Origin: Verrucomicrobiaceae bacterium
GTDB taxonomy: Bacteria; Verrucomicrobiota; Verrucomicrobiia; Opitutales; Intestinicryptomonadaceae
NCBI GenBank assembly: GCA_015061955.1
Contig: SUVO01000001.1
Span: forward strand, 111,070-175,069
Reading direction: 5' to 3'
Length of the DNA stretch: 64,000 nucleotides
Both the position numbers and the translations under genes were made by a program. A model generated the notes under the pieces. It made no database searches. It saw only the letters and a list, made by a program, of their open reading frames with translations, and was not told where the DNA came from. Of this stretch, positions 24,870 through 33,672 are shown piece by piece (position 1 is the stretch's first letter; every line of letters starts with the position of its first letter).

Positions 24870-25769
24870 ATGAAAAATAAAATTATTAGTATTATGTTTT
24901 TTTTAATGGCTTTTACATTTTGTAATGCCAAAGAAACGCAAACAGCTGAACAACCTGTAAAAATAAAAGTAGCATCGTTTAATATTCAGATGGCTGCAAC
25001 ACCAGAAAAAGTCTATTGGCAGACTCGTAAAGATGCTGCAAAAAATCTTTTGGCATATCATAAGTTCGATATCTTTGGTTGTCAGGAAACATTTTTGCAT
25101 CAGATTAAATATGTAATACCCGAAGGCTATGCTTTTGTAGGTGTAGGGCGAAATGATGGCGTAGAAGCTGGCGAATATTCTCCAGTAATTTATAATACAG
25201 CAAAGTTTGAAGTTTTAAAATCGGGCACTTTTTGGATTTCAGAAACTCCTGAAAAGGTATCAAAAGGTTGGGGGGCAAAACATTTCCGTATTTGCTCGTG
25301 GGGTGAATTTAAACATAAGGCAACAGGTAGAACTTTCTTCTTTTTCAATACTCACTTAGATCACCGTGTTGTTAAGGCTAAAGAAGAAGGTGTAAAGTTG
25401 CTCAAAAAGAAAATAGAAGAAATTGCAGGTGATAAAACGTACTTCTTGACGGGCGATTTCAACATTCTTTTGGGCGATGAAAAATTGAAGCCTCTCGTAG
25501 AAAGTCCTGAATTTATCCATGCAAAAGATATAGCAAAGTTAGTATACGCTCCAGCTGGTGGAACGTTTCATGCCTATACAGGTATAGCTCGTGCGTTTAT
25601 CGATTACATTTGGGTATCAAAAAATGTAAAAGTAAATAAGTATGCAGTTATTACTGATAGAATTGGTAAGATTAAATACGATTATTCATTGGCGAATAAA
25701 AAAGAACGTCAAAAGGATGTCGATTACGCATCAGACCATTTCCCAATAGTAGCTGAAGTAGAATTTTAA
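24870..25769 (+). CDS. exported endonuclease/exonuclease/phosphatase family protein (copy 2)
   Basis: This is the paralog of the preceding gene, with the same motif order (VASFNIQM, FGCQETFLHQI, FNTHLDHRV, LTGDFNIL, SDHFPIVAEVEF) and nearly equal length. It differs at the N-terminus. The signal peptide ends near FCNAKET without a proper lipobox, so this copy is probably a soluble periplasmic or secreted protein while copy 1 is membrane-anchored. It also differs in the substrate-loop region after the GDFN motif (GDEKLKPLVESPEF versus EHDYFKPMFSDNRF). The spacing suggests cotranscription with copy 1. An exported EEP hydrolase could scavenge phosphate from extracellular nucleic acids or phospho-sugars. 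Confidence 0.85.
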   Translation: MKNKIISIMFFLMAFTFCNAKETQTAEQPVKIKVASFNIQMAATPEKVYWQTRKDAAKNLLAYHKFDIFGCQETFLHQIKYVIPEGYAFVGVGRNDGVEAGEYSPVIYNTAKFEVLKSGTFWISETPEKVSKGWGAKHFRICSWGEFKHKATGRTFFFFNTHLDHRVVKAKEEGVKLLKKKIEEIAGDKTYFLTGDFNILLGDEKLKPLVESPEFIHAKDIAKLVYAPAGGTFHAYTGIARAFIDYIWVSKNVKVNKYAVITDRIGKIKYDYSLANKKERQKDVDYASDHFPIVAEVEF

Positions 25770-25784
25770 TTGTTAAATAATATT

Positions 25785-28061
25785 ATGACACCACAACATC
25801 TTCTTGCAGTATCAACTGCATTAAACATTTCGTCGCATCAGGTTGAAGCGACAGCTAAATTGCTTGAAGAGGGAGCAACAGTTCCTTTTATAGCTCGATA
25901 CAGAAAAGAGGCAACAGGTTCTCTTGATGAAGTTCAGATTGCTTCTATCAGAGATGAACTTGAGCGTTTGAAAGCTATCGATGAACGCAGAGCATCAATT
26001 AAAAAATCTTTGCAAGAACGCAATTTGTTGTCGGCAGAATTAGAAGCCAAATTAGATTCAGCAGAAACTCTTTCAAAGCTCGAAGATATTTATCAGCCAT
26101 TCAAACCAAAGCGTAGAACAAAGGCAACTATCGCAAAAGAAAAGGGGTTGGAGCCTTTGGCAACTTTCATTTTTGAAAATCAAGATGCCGATTTTGCTGA
26201 AAAGGCAAAGGAATTTGTTAATGCTGAAAAAGAAGTTGCAGATATTGAAAGTGCATTGGCAGGTGCTAGAGATATTATTGCCGAGAATATTTCTGATGAT
26301 GCCTCGGCACGTAGTTCGTTGCGTGAATACTTCGATAACAATGCAGTAATGAGCTCAAAGGTAATGCCAAATAAAGAAATCGAAGGAGCAAAGTATAGAG
26401 ATTACTTTGAGTGGTCGGAGTTGGCTAAAGATGCTCCTTCGCACAGAATTTTGGCAGTGCGTCGTGGTGAAACAGAGGGGTTCTTGATAATGCGTGTTAT
26501 CCCAGATGAAGATGGGGCTGTTGCAATTCTAAAAAAATTGTTTGTAAAGAATGCGTCGTCGCCATGTGGTAAGCAAGTTGCAATGGCTGTTGAAGATTGC
26601 TATAAGCGTTTGCTTTGTTCTACAACAGAAACGTATATGCGTTTAGAAATTAAAAAACGTGCCGATGAAGAAGCTGTTAAAATTTTTGCAAACAATTTGC
26701 GTGAGTTGTTGATGTCGTCGCCATTGGGCAGAAAGAATGTTTTGGCGATAGACCCTGGATTTAGAACAGGTTGTAAGGTTGTGTGTTTAAATCGTCAAGG
26801 TGATTTACTTTGCAACGATGTTATTTATCCAGAGCAATCGGCTATGCGCGTAAAAGAAGCCGAAGATAAAATCAGAATTTTGTGCAAGCAGTTTGAAATT
26901 GAAGCCATTGCAATAGGTAATGGTACTGCAAGTAGAGAAACCGAAGCGTTTATCAAAGGCTTGGGCTTGCCAGCTACAATTCCAGTTGTAATGGTAAACG
27001 AAAGTGGAGCATCTATTTATTCTGCATCTGAAGTAGCTCGCGAGGAATTCCCTAATCACGATATTACTGTTCGTGGTGCAGTTTCCATCGGCAGACGTTT
27101 AATGGATCCTCTTGCAGAACTCGTGAAAATTGATCCTCAATCAATCGGAGTAGGGCAATATCAGCACGATGTAAATCAAACTATGCTCAAGCGCTCACTT
27201 GATGACGTTGTTGTAAGTTGTGTGAACTCGGTTGGCGTTGAAGTAAATACAGCAAGTAAGCAGTTGCTTTCGTATGTATCTGGTTTGAATGCTACTACTG
27301 CTGCAAACGTGGTTGCATATCGCAACGAAAACGGCCCTTTCAAAACTCGTAAAGAACTTCTTAAAGTTAAGGGGCTTGGTGCTAAGAGTTTTGAACAAGC
27401 TGCTGGGTTCTTGCGTATCAACGATGGCGAAAATCCTCTTGACGCAAGTGCAGTTCATCCAGAACGCTATACTTTAGTTGAAAAAATGGCATCAGATATT
27501 GGTAGCGATATTAACACACTTCTCAAGGATTCATCAGCTCGTGCCAAGATAAATTTGGCATCGTATGTAAGCGATGAAATCGGTATGCCAACACTAAAAG
27601 ATATTATGCAAGAACTTGGCAAACCTGGTCGCGACCCTCGTGAAAAATTCGAGGCATTCTCGTTTGCTGATGGTGTAAGCAAAATAGAAGATTTGCAAGA
27701 AGGTATGCGTTTGCCTGGTATTGTAACAAATGTAACTGCGTTCGGCGCGTTCGTAGATATTGGTGTTCATCAAGATGGCTTAGTGCATGTAAGCGAATTG
27801 TCCGACACTTTTGTTCGCGATGCAAACGAAGTTGTAAAACCTCAACAACGCGTAAATGTTTATGTTCTTGAAGTTGATGTTCCAAGAAAACGTATATCGC
27901 TTTCTATGAAATCTAATCCACAAAAACGAGTTCGCAGTGCAGGTGAAATGGCGCAACGCAATGCTCCTCGTAAAAACAACAATGGTGGTGGTTTTAGAAG
28001 CTCATCGTCAAGTACGTTTGGTAATTCGTTTTCTGACGCATTTAACAAACTTAAATTTTAA
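25785..28061 (+). CDS. tex: Tex-family S1 RNA-binding transcription accessory protein
   Basis: Domain order matches Tex: N-terminal helical region with VPFIARYRKEATGSLDE, YqgF-like RNase H fold at about residues 325-460 (VLAIDPGFRTGCKV), helix-hairpin-helix motifs at about 490-560 (GVGQYQHDV, NVVAYRNENGPFKTRKEL), and one S1 domain at about 640-710 (GMRLPGIVTNVTAFGAFVDIGVHQDGLVHVSEL). The C-terminal tail is basic and Gly/Asn/Ser-rich and probably disordered. A TTG at 25770 in frame would add five residues; ATG 25785 matches the family start and gives 758 residues. Tex acts in the cytosol on RNA polymerase/RNA and is usually non-essential. A strong terminator follows. Confidence 0.95.
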   Translation: MTPQHLLAVSTALNISSHQVEATAKLLEEGATVPFIARYRKEATGSLDEVQIASIRDELERLKAIDERRASIKKSLQERNLLSAELEAKLDSAETLSKLEDIYQPFKPKRRTKATIAKEKGLEPLATFIFENQDADFAEKAKEFVNAEKEVADIESALAGARDIIAENISDDASARSSLREYFDNNAVMSSKVMPNKEIEGAKYRDYFEWSELAKDAPSHRILAVRRGETEGFLIMRVIPDEDGAVAILKKLFVKNASSPCGKQVAMAVEDCYKRLLCSTTETYMRLEIKKRADEEAVKIFANNLRELLMSSPLGRKNVLAIDPGFRTGCKVVCLNRQGDLLCNDVIYPEQSAMRVKEAEDKIRILCKQFEIEAIAIGNGTASRETEAFIKGLGLPATIPVVMVNESGASIYSASEVAREEFPNHDITVRGAVSIGRRLMDPLAELVKIDPQSIGVGQYQHDVNQTMLKRSLDDVVVSCVNSVGVEVNTASKQLLSYVSGLNATTAANVVAYRNENGPFKTRKELLKVKGLGAKSFEQAAGFLRINDGENPLDASAVHPERYTLVEKMASDIGSDINTLLKDSSARAKINLASYVSDEIGMPTLKDIMQELGKPGRDPREKFEAFSFADGVSKIEDLQEGMRLPGIVTNVTAFGAFVDIGVHQDGLVHVSELSDTFVRDANEVVKPQQRVNVYVLEVDVPRKRISLSMKSNPQKRVRSAGEMAQRNAPRKNNNGGGFRSSSSSTFGNSFSDAFNKLKF

Positions 28062-28078
28062 AACATAGACATATTTCC

Positions 28079-28112
28079 TTAAAAAAAGACGTTTTAGAAC
28101 GTCTTTTTTTTT
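28079..28112 (+). terminator. intrinsic terminator of tex
   Basis: The 6-bp stem GACGTT/AACGTC (28088-28093 and 28098-28103) has a TTAG loop, with A7 before and T9 after. Confidence 0.9.
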
Positions 28113-28184
28113 GTTAAATAATATTGAAAGGTGCTCCTTTTTTATATAGTTATTACGCTTATTTATATAAGAAGAAAGGGAAAT

Positions 28185-31100
28185 ATGAAAATACGTTTAT
28201 ATCCATTATTATTTGCGTTTTCTATATTAGCAGTATCATGTGGAAAAAATGATTCTTTGAAATATCAAACTTCAGCTATAACAGAAAAAGATGTTTTGGA
28301 ATTTAAAAATCCAAAGAAAGAAAATTATCCTGAAACATGGTTTCACTTTATTGGGGGAAATGTTGCTAAGGCAGGTATTACAGCCGATTTAGAAGCAATA
28401 GCATCGGCAAAGATTTCTGGTATTCAGTTTTTTCATGGAAAATTCGGAGGCGAGTGGCCAAAGGTTGAAGAACAAATTCAATGTTTAAGTCCACGTTGGG
28501 AAGAATTTTTGACATTCACAGCTGATGAATGTAAGCGTTTAGGATTGAATTTCACAATGCAAAATTGTCCTGGTTGGGCAATGTCAGGTGGACCATGGAT
28601 TACTCCTGAAAAAGCACAAAGAGCTTTGGTGTATTCGCGCACCGATACAAACAAGGCAATCGATAAAGTTTTGCCAATACCACGCACAACAAATGCGCGT
28701 CCACAAATGAAACAAAATGAACAACAGCGTGATTACAAAGATATAGCTGTTTTGGCATTTCCAACTCCTGAGGGCGATAGTGGTGTTCCATTAAAAGTAA
28801 ATCCATTAAGCTACAATAAAAATGCCAAGTGGGATAGAATTTTCGCTGGCAAGAATATGATGTTGCCAGCAGTTAAAAAAGGCAATTGCAATTGGGTAGA
28901 AGTTGAATTGCCAAAGAATACAGTTTTGCGTACACTTGAACTTCCGTCGGTTCAAAGTATGGGGCGTCCGTGGTGCTACGATTCTAAAGTTAAGGTAAAA
29001 GTAATTGGAATAACCAAAGATGGCAAAGGTAGAATTTTAGCAGATCTCATAACTCCAAGTTCAACGTGGCAAGATTTATCAACATTTTCAATAGCTTGCA
29101 ATGAGTTTGCCGATTGCAAAAAAGTGCGTATAGAAATTTCGAATCCGTATGAAATTCTTTTGAATTATATGAAGTTCTATTCGTCGGCACGCAAGCATAA
29201 TTACGAAAGCGATGCTGGTTGGGTTCTTCGTAAAATTGAGCGTTCAGCCGATAATGTTCAGCAGTCGAAGAAAGCTTATATAAAGGGTTCTGAAATTTTA
29301 GATATTTCAAAGTATATGTCGGCAGATGGTCGCTTGCAGTGGACTCCACCAACATCGCAAACTTGGACAATCTTGCGAATTGGTCATATCAATAAAGGTA
29401 TGATAAATAAGCCTGCGCCCGAAGAAGCAACAGGTTGGGAGTGTGATAAACTTTCCCCAGAAGGAGCCGATGCACATTTTGCTGGATATATCGGTAAACT
29501 TGCAAATGGAGCTTTAAAAGGTAAGAATTTGAAGCGTTTGCTTTTGGATAGTTGGGAGTGTAGAACGCAAACTTGGACATCCAATATGGAAGCTTATTTT
29601 AAAGCTCACACTGGCTATGATGTTCGCAAGTGGTTGCCAGCAGTTTTTGGTTATGTTGTAGATGATGTTGAAACAACTACAAAGTTTTTGTACGACTGGC
29701 GTTCAAATATAGGTTCGCTCTATAGTAAAAATTTCTTTGGTAGAATGGTTGAGCTTGCAAAGGAACAAAATCTCGAAGTTCTTTACGAAACAGCTGCAGG
29801 CGATGTTTTTCCAGCCGATATAATGGAGTATTTTAAATATTCCGATACTCCAATGTGCGAATTTTGGCAACCAATTACAGAAAGTTTTGTAGGTTCGCTG
29901 AACTTTAAACCAATTAAGCCAACAGCATCTGCAGCTCGTTTGTATGGCAAAAAGCGTGTAGCCGCAGAAGCTTTTACATGTATGAATTTGTCGTGGGACG
30001 ATCACTGGCAAGCTTTACGCGAAGTTGCAAATGTCAATATGATTGAAGGGGTTTCGTATATAGTTTTCCATACATATACGCATAATCCTCAGGTAAACTT
30101 TCTCAAGCCGGGTACATCGTTTGGACATAGTATTGGCACTCCGTTCTTGCGTGGTCAAACTTGGTGGCATTTAATGCCTGAGTTTACAGCATATTTTGCA
30201 CGCACAACGCAAATGCTCGAACGTGGTAAGTCGGTGTCGGATATTCTTTGGTACTTGGGAGATGAACAAAATCATAAGCCTGACCAGCTTTATCCATTTC
30301 CAAAAGGCTTTAAGTACGATTATTGTAATCCAGATGTTTTGTTGAATAGACTCAGCGTTTGCAATGGCGAGCTTATTACTCCTGAAGGCTTGACCTACAA
30401 GGCTTTGTGGCTAAACGATAACAAACGTATGCGTGTTGATACTCTTGAAAAAATTCTCCAGTTAGTTGAAGAGGGTGCAACAGTTATCGGCAATGCACCA
30501 CAAGATATTGCAACGCTCAAAGGTGGTGAAAAAGCCAAAGAACGCTTCGATTATCTGGTAAAGAAAATTTGGGATAAACGTGGCGAAAATAAAATCGGTA
30601 AAGGTCGTGTAATTTCAGAAAAACCTTTAGATGTTGCAATTGCGACACTCAAATATAGGCCTCGTGTAGTTGCCGAAAATTTGCCAATGTGGCTTTGCCG
30701 AAAGACTCAGAATGCTGATATTTTCTTTGTAGCATCGCCACAAGATACATCGTACAAAGGCGATGTGAAATTTTTGTCTTCTTACAAAAATGCAGAAATT
30801 TGGAATGCAATTACAGGCGAAGTTGAAGGTGTAGTTTCAAATCGTACGGGAGATTATATGTCGGTAAATCTCGGCTTGGCAAAAGCAGAGAGCGTTTTTG
30901 TTGTCTTTAGAGACGATGCTAAAAAAACATTGCCAGCAAAGGTTCTTAAAGAAAAAATTGATCTAAAATCAGATTGGAATTTGTCGTTCCCTGATGGTTG
31001 GGGTGCTCCTAAATTGTTGAAATTAGATTCTCTAAAAGCATGGAAGGATTTACCAATATCTGTCGAAGCTAAAGCGTTTTCTGGTACTGCAACTTATACA

Positions 31101-31430
31101 AAATCATTCAATTTGAAAACAGTAAATAAGAAAGCCGATTACATCTTGAACTTGGGTAAAGTAGATATGGCAGCTAAGATTTTCTTGAATGGTAAAGAAC
31201 TTGCAGTTGTGTGGTGCGAACCATTTGAGGTAAAACTAAACGATGCTTTGAAACAAGGCGAGAATGAACTGAAAATTGAAGTTACAAGTACTTGGTTTAA
31301 TCGTTTGGCTTACGATGCAAATCTGCCAGAAGCACAACGCAAAACTTGGACAATTGCAGGTCCAAAACCAAAATCAGCATTGCGTGAAAGTGGTCTGTTA
31401 GGCGATGTAAATATAGATATTCTTCAGTAA
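28185..31430 (+). CDS. exported lipoprotein, GH106-type alpha-L-rhamnosidase
   Basis: The signal MKIRLYPLLFAFSILAVSC ends in a good lipobox, predicting a lipid-anchored protein. The frame is open from 28131, but ATG 28185, preceded by AGAAAGGGAA, is the start that gives the signal. Residues 45-80 (WFHFIGGNVAKAGITADLEAIASAKISGIQFFHG) match the opening of GH106. The core continues with NFTMQNCPGWAMSGGPWI, WECRTQTWTSNMEAYF and CEFWQP. The last 150 residues form a jelly-roll typical of the family and end in LRESGLLGDVNI. GH106 enzymes release alpha-linked rhamnose from pectin (RG-I, RG-II) or other rhamnosides. At 1081 residues the length is typical. Confidence 0.86.
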   Translation: MKIRLYPLLFAFSILAVSCGKNDSLKYQTSAITEKDVLEFKNPKKENYPETWFHFIGGNVAKAGITADLEAIASAKISGIQFFHGKFGGEWPKVEEQIQCLSPRWEEFLTFTADECKRLGLNFTMQNCPGWAMSGGPWITPEKAQRALVYSRTDTNKAIDKVLPIPRTTNARPQMKQNEQQRDYKDIAVLAFPTPEGDSGVPLKVNPLSYNKNAKWDRIFAGKNMMLPAVKKGNCNWVEVELPKNTVLRTLELPSVQSMGRPWCYDSKVKVKVIGITKDGKGRILADLITPSSTWQDLSTFSIACNEFADCKKVRIEISNPYEILLNYMKFYSSARKHNYESDAGWVLRKIERSADNVQQSKKAYIKGSEILDISKYMSADGRLQWTPPTSQTWTILRIGHINKGMINKPAPEEATGWECDKLSPEGADAHFAGYIGKLANGALKGKNLKRLLLDSWECRTQTWTSNMEAYFKAHTGYDVRKWLPAVFGYVVDDVETTTKFLYDWRSNIGSLYSKNFFGRMVELAKEQNLEVLYETAAGDVFPADIMEYFKYSDTPMCEFWQPITESFVGSLNFKPIKPTASAARLYGKKRVAAEAFTCMNLSWDDHWQALREVANVNMIEGVSYIVFHTYTHNPQVNFLKPGTSFGHSIGTPFLRGQTWWHLMPEFTAYFARTTQMLERGKSVSDILWYLGDEQNHKPDQLYPFPKGFKYDYCNPDVLLNRLSVCNGELITPEGLTYKALWLNDNKRMRVDTLEKILQLVEEGATVIGNAPQDIATLKGGEKAKERFDYLVKKIWDKRGENKIGKGRVISEKPLDVAIATLKYRPRVVAENLPMWLCRKTQNADIFFVASPQDTSYKGDVKFLSSYKNAEIWNAITGEVEGVVSNRTGDYMSVNLGLAKAESVFVVFRDDAKKTLPAKVLKEKIDLKSDWNLSFPDGWGAPKLLKLDSLKAWKDLPISVEAKAFSGTATYTKSFNLKTVNKKADYILNLGKVDMAAKIFLNGKELAVVWCEPFEVKLNDALKQGENELKIEVTSTWFNRLAYDANLPEAQRKTWTIAGPKPKSALRESGLLGDVNIDILQ

Positions 31431-31446
31431 TTTTTTACAAGAATTA

Positions 31447-31490
31447 AAAACGGTACCTTAAAAAAGCAATTGAAGAGTACCATTTTGTTT
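31447..31490 (+). terminator. weak terminator-like hairpin after the GH106 gene
   Basis: GGTACCTT pairs with AAGAGTACC with a one-base bulge (31452-31459 and about 31473-31481). It is preceded by A5 and followed by ATTTTGTTTTTT. The loop is long, so confidence is moderate. Confidence 0.55.
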
Positions 31491-31524
31491 TTTATAATAA
31501 CATATAAATAAAAATAAAACCTAT

Positions 31525-33621
31525 ATGAAAAAACAACTTACACTTCTTTTGTTATCTACAACAATCGCAATGGCTCAAATGCCTCTTGTTAACGAAAATT
31601 TTGACGACGCTAACGTTTCAGAAACTTTTCAAAAATATTTTCATATAGATGTATCGAGAACATCTTTTGAAAATGGCAGAATGGTTTTAGACTATTCCGA
31701 CTATGAGGGTGGTTGGGATAAAGCGTTGGCTTTCCCTAAAAAAAATAAGGCAAAGCTAACAGGCAAGTCTTATAAAATATCGTTCGATTATGAGATATTA
31801 TCTCGCAATGGTAGTGGTTGGTGGACAATGGCTGTTCAACGTAGAAAGGGTAGAGAAATTGTAAACGATTCCACAAATTATTTCGGCACATATGTTGGTC
31901 AAAAGGGCACTGCGATGGTTTTTTCTAATGCAAATCCATCGATAGAAAAAGGCGAGTTTTTTTTAGCAGCGCGTAAAACAAAATCAAAAATTGCAATCGA
32001 CAACTTAAAAGTTGAAGAGGTTCAAATACAAGATTGGTTTTTTGAAAAAGATATTTTTTGGGGTATGAAACAAACTCCATTAAATGGAAATTTTATTTCG
32101 CAAAATTTACACTTGTTAAAATTGTCTAAAGAGGAATTTTTTCCATTTGTAGATAAGTTTGGGCAGTTTAAGCACAAAGAATGGGCAAATAAAATTCATT
32201 CTATTGAAGACCTTAAAAAACGTACTAAAGAAGAAAAAGCTTTCTATAAGAAAATTGGTGAAATTCCCAATCGAGACAAATATTTTGGTTATATAAACGA
32301 AAATTATAAATTTAATGCTACTGGTCGTTTTAGAACTGAAAAAGTAAATGGACGTTGGTTCTTTATTACGCCAGAGGGAAATTTATTTTGGTCGTTTGGC
32401 GTAAATGCAGTAGGGCTTTATCAACCATCGCCAATATCAAAACGTGAGCATTTCTTTGAAGATATTGAGGGTAAACAATACATAAAATTATCTAATCAAA
32501 CTCGATTGATATTTAAAGAACCATACAATACATTTGCATTCGAAGAACGTAATATGAACTGGAAATATGGGAAAAATTGGCGCGATACATATTGGCAAGT
32601 TGCCGATACGCGTGCTAAATTATGGGGTGTTAATACATTTGGTGGTTGGGCTCAGCCATTTGTATCGAAACATAGCAACGTTCCATATGCAGAAATAACA
32701 TCGGCTCCAGTTAGAATGGTTATAAAATCAAAGGCGAAACTTTCGGCTTATTGGAGAGATGTTCCTGATTATTTTGATCCTAATTTTCGCAAGCGTACGA
32801 TGCGACATTTCCAAATTTTAAAACCAAGATTTAATAAGCCACATTGCATTGGAGTATTTGTAGATAACGAACTTCCATGGCAAAGCGAAAATTTAAAACT
32901 TGCTCGTGGTATTTTGTGTGCTGGTAAAACGCAACATGCAAAAATAAAATTTGCTGAAGTATTAAAAGCCAAATATGGCAATATAACACAACTTAATAAA
33001 GCGTGGAATTCTACTTATAAAAATTGGTCAGATTTTCTCGAAGTCGATACATTCGTACCTCAAACCAAAAAAGGCGAAACCGATATGCTAAAAATCGAGG
33101 AACTTATGTATAGGGAATATTTCAGTGTTTGTCGCGATGCATTAAAGTCGGCTGATGCTAATGTTCTATTCTTAGGTTGTCGCTTTTCTTCGCACAATCC
33201 ATTGGTTCGCAAAATTGCAACAGAGTACTGCGATGTTGTTTCTTATAACTGGTACAAATTAAATACAGATGATTTAACTCATCCAGAAGGCTCGATAGAT
33301 AAACCTATCATTGTTGGAGAATATCATTTCGGTAGTCAAGATAAAGGTACTTTTGGTGGTGGATTGCGTTCATGCAAAACTATGCAAGAACGAATTGCGT
33401 TGAATAATGCGTATGTAAACAATGCTTTGAAAAATCCGAATGTAATCGGCATTCATTGGTTCCGCTGGGCTGACCAAATAACATCAGGACGTCAAAACGA
33501 TGGCGAAAACTATGGTTGTGGTATGGTCGATATTTGCGATACGCCAGTGTATGATTTCGTTATGAGTGTTAGAAACCTTTCCGAAAAAATGTATAAAGTT
33601 CGCTTAAGTGAAAAGAAATAG
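31525..33621 (+). CDS. exported GH50/beta-agarase-like clan GH-A glycoside hydrolase
   Basis: A signal peptide (MKKQLTLLLLSTTIAMAQ) is followed by a carbohydrate-binding-like domain (to about residue 170) and a TIM barrel. The barrel opens with GRFRTEKVNGRWFFITPEGNLFWSFG, and this VNGRW...TPEGN...FG pattern is typical of GH50-like enzymes. VDNELPW (about residue 450) is the clan GH-A Asn-Glu acid/base, and IIVGEYHFGS (about 595) carries the likely nucleophile Glu. The end, NVIGIHWFRWADQ...GENYGCGMVDICDTPV, also fits. GH50 enzymes are beta-agarases, but distant relatives exist in organisms that do not use agar, so the substrate is open. It lies next to the GH106 gene, separated by a weak hairpin. 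Confidence 0.7.
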   Translation: MKKQLTLLLLSTTIAMAQMPLVNENFDDANVSETFQKYFHIDVSRTSFENGRMVLDYSDYEGGWDKALAFPKKNKAKLTGKSYKISFDYEILSRNGSGWWTMAVQRRKGREIVNDSTNYFGTYVGQKGTAMVFSNANPSIEKGEFFLAARKTKSKIAIDNLKVEEVQIQDWFFEKDIFWGMKQTPLNGNFISQNLHLLKLSKEEFFPFVDKFGQFKHKEWANKIHSIEDLKKRTKEEKAFYKKIGEIPNRDKYFGYINENYKFNATGRFRTEKVNGRWFFITPEGNLFWSFGVNAVGLYQPSPISKREHFFEDIEGKQYIKLSNQTRLIFKEPYNTFAFEERNMNWKYGKNWRDTYWQVADTRAKLWGVNTFGGWAQPFVSKHSNVPYAEITSAPVRMVIKSKAKLSAYWRDVPDYFDPNFRKRTMRHFQILKPRFNKPHCIGVFVDNELPWQSENLKLARGILCAGKTQHAKIKFAEVLKAKYGNITQLNKAWNSTYKNWSDFLEVDTFVPQTKKGETDMLKIEELMYREYFSVCRDALKSADANVLFLGCRFSSHNPLVRKIATEYCDVVSYNWYKLNTDDLTHPEGSIDKPIIVGEYHFGSQDKGTFGGGLRSCKTMQERIALNNAYVNNALKNPNVIGIHWFRWADQITSGRQNDGENYGCGMVDICDTPVYDFVMSVRNLSEKMYKVRLSEKK

Positions 33622-33629
33622 CTTATAAT

Positions 33630-33668
33630 CAAAAAAGAAGGGACGTTTTTTACGTCCCTATTTTTGTA
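33630..33668. terminator. bidirectional intrinsic terminator
   Basis: The stem GGGACGT/ACGTCCC (33640-33646 and 33652-33658) has an A-rich left and T-rich right flank. It lies between converging genes. Confidence 0.88.
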
Positions 33669-33672
33669 GATA

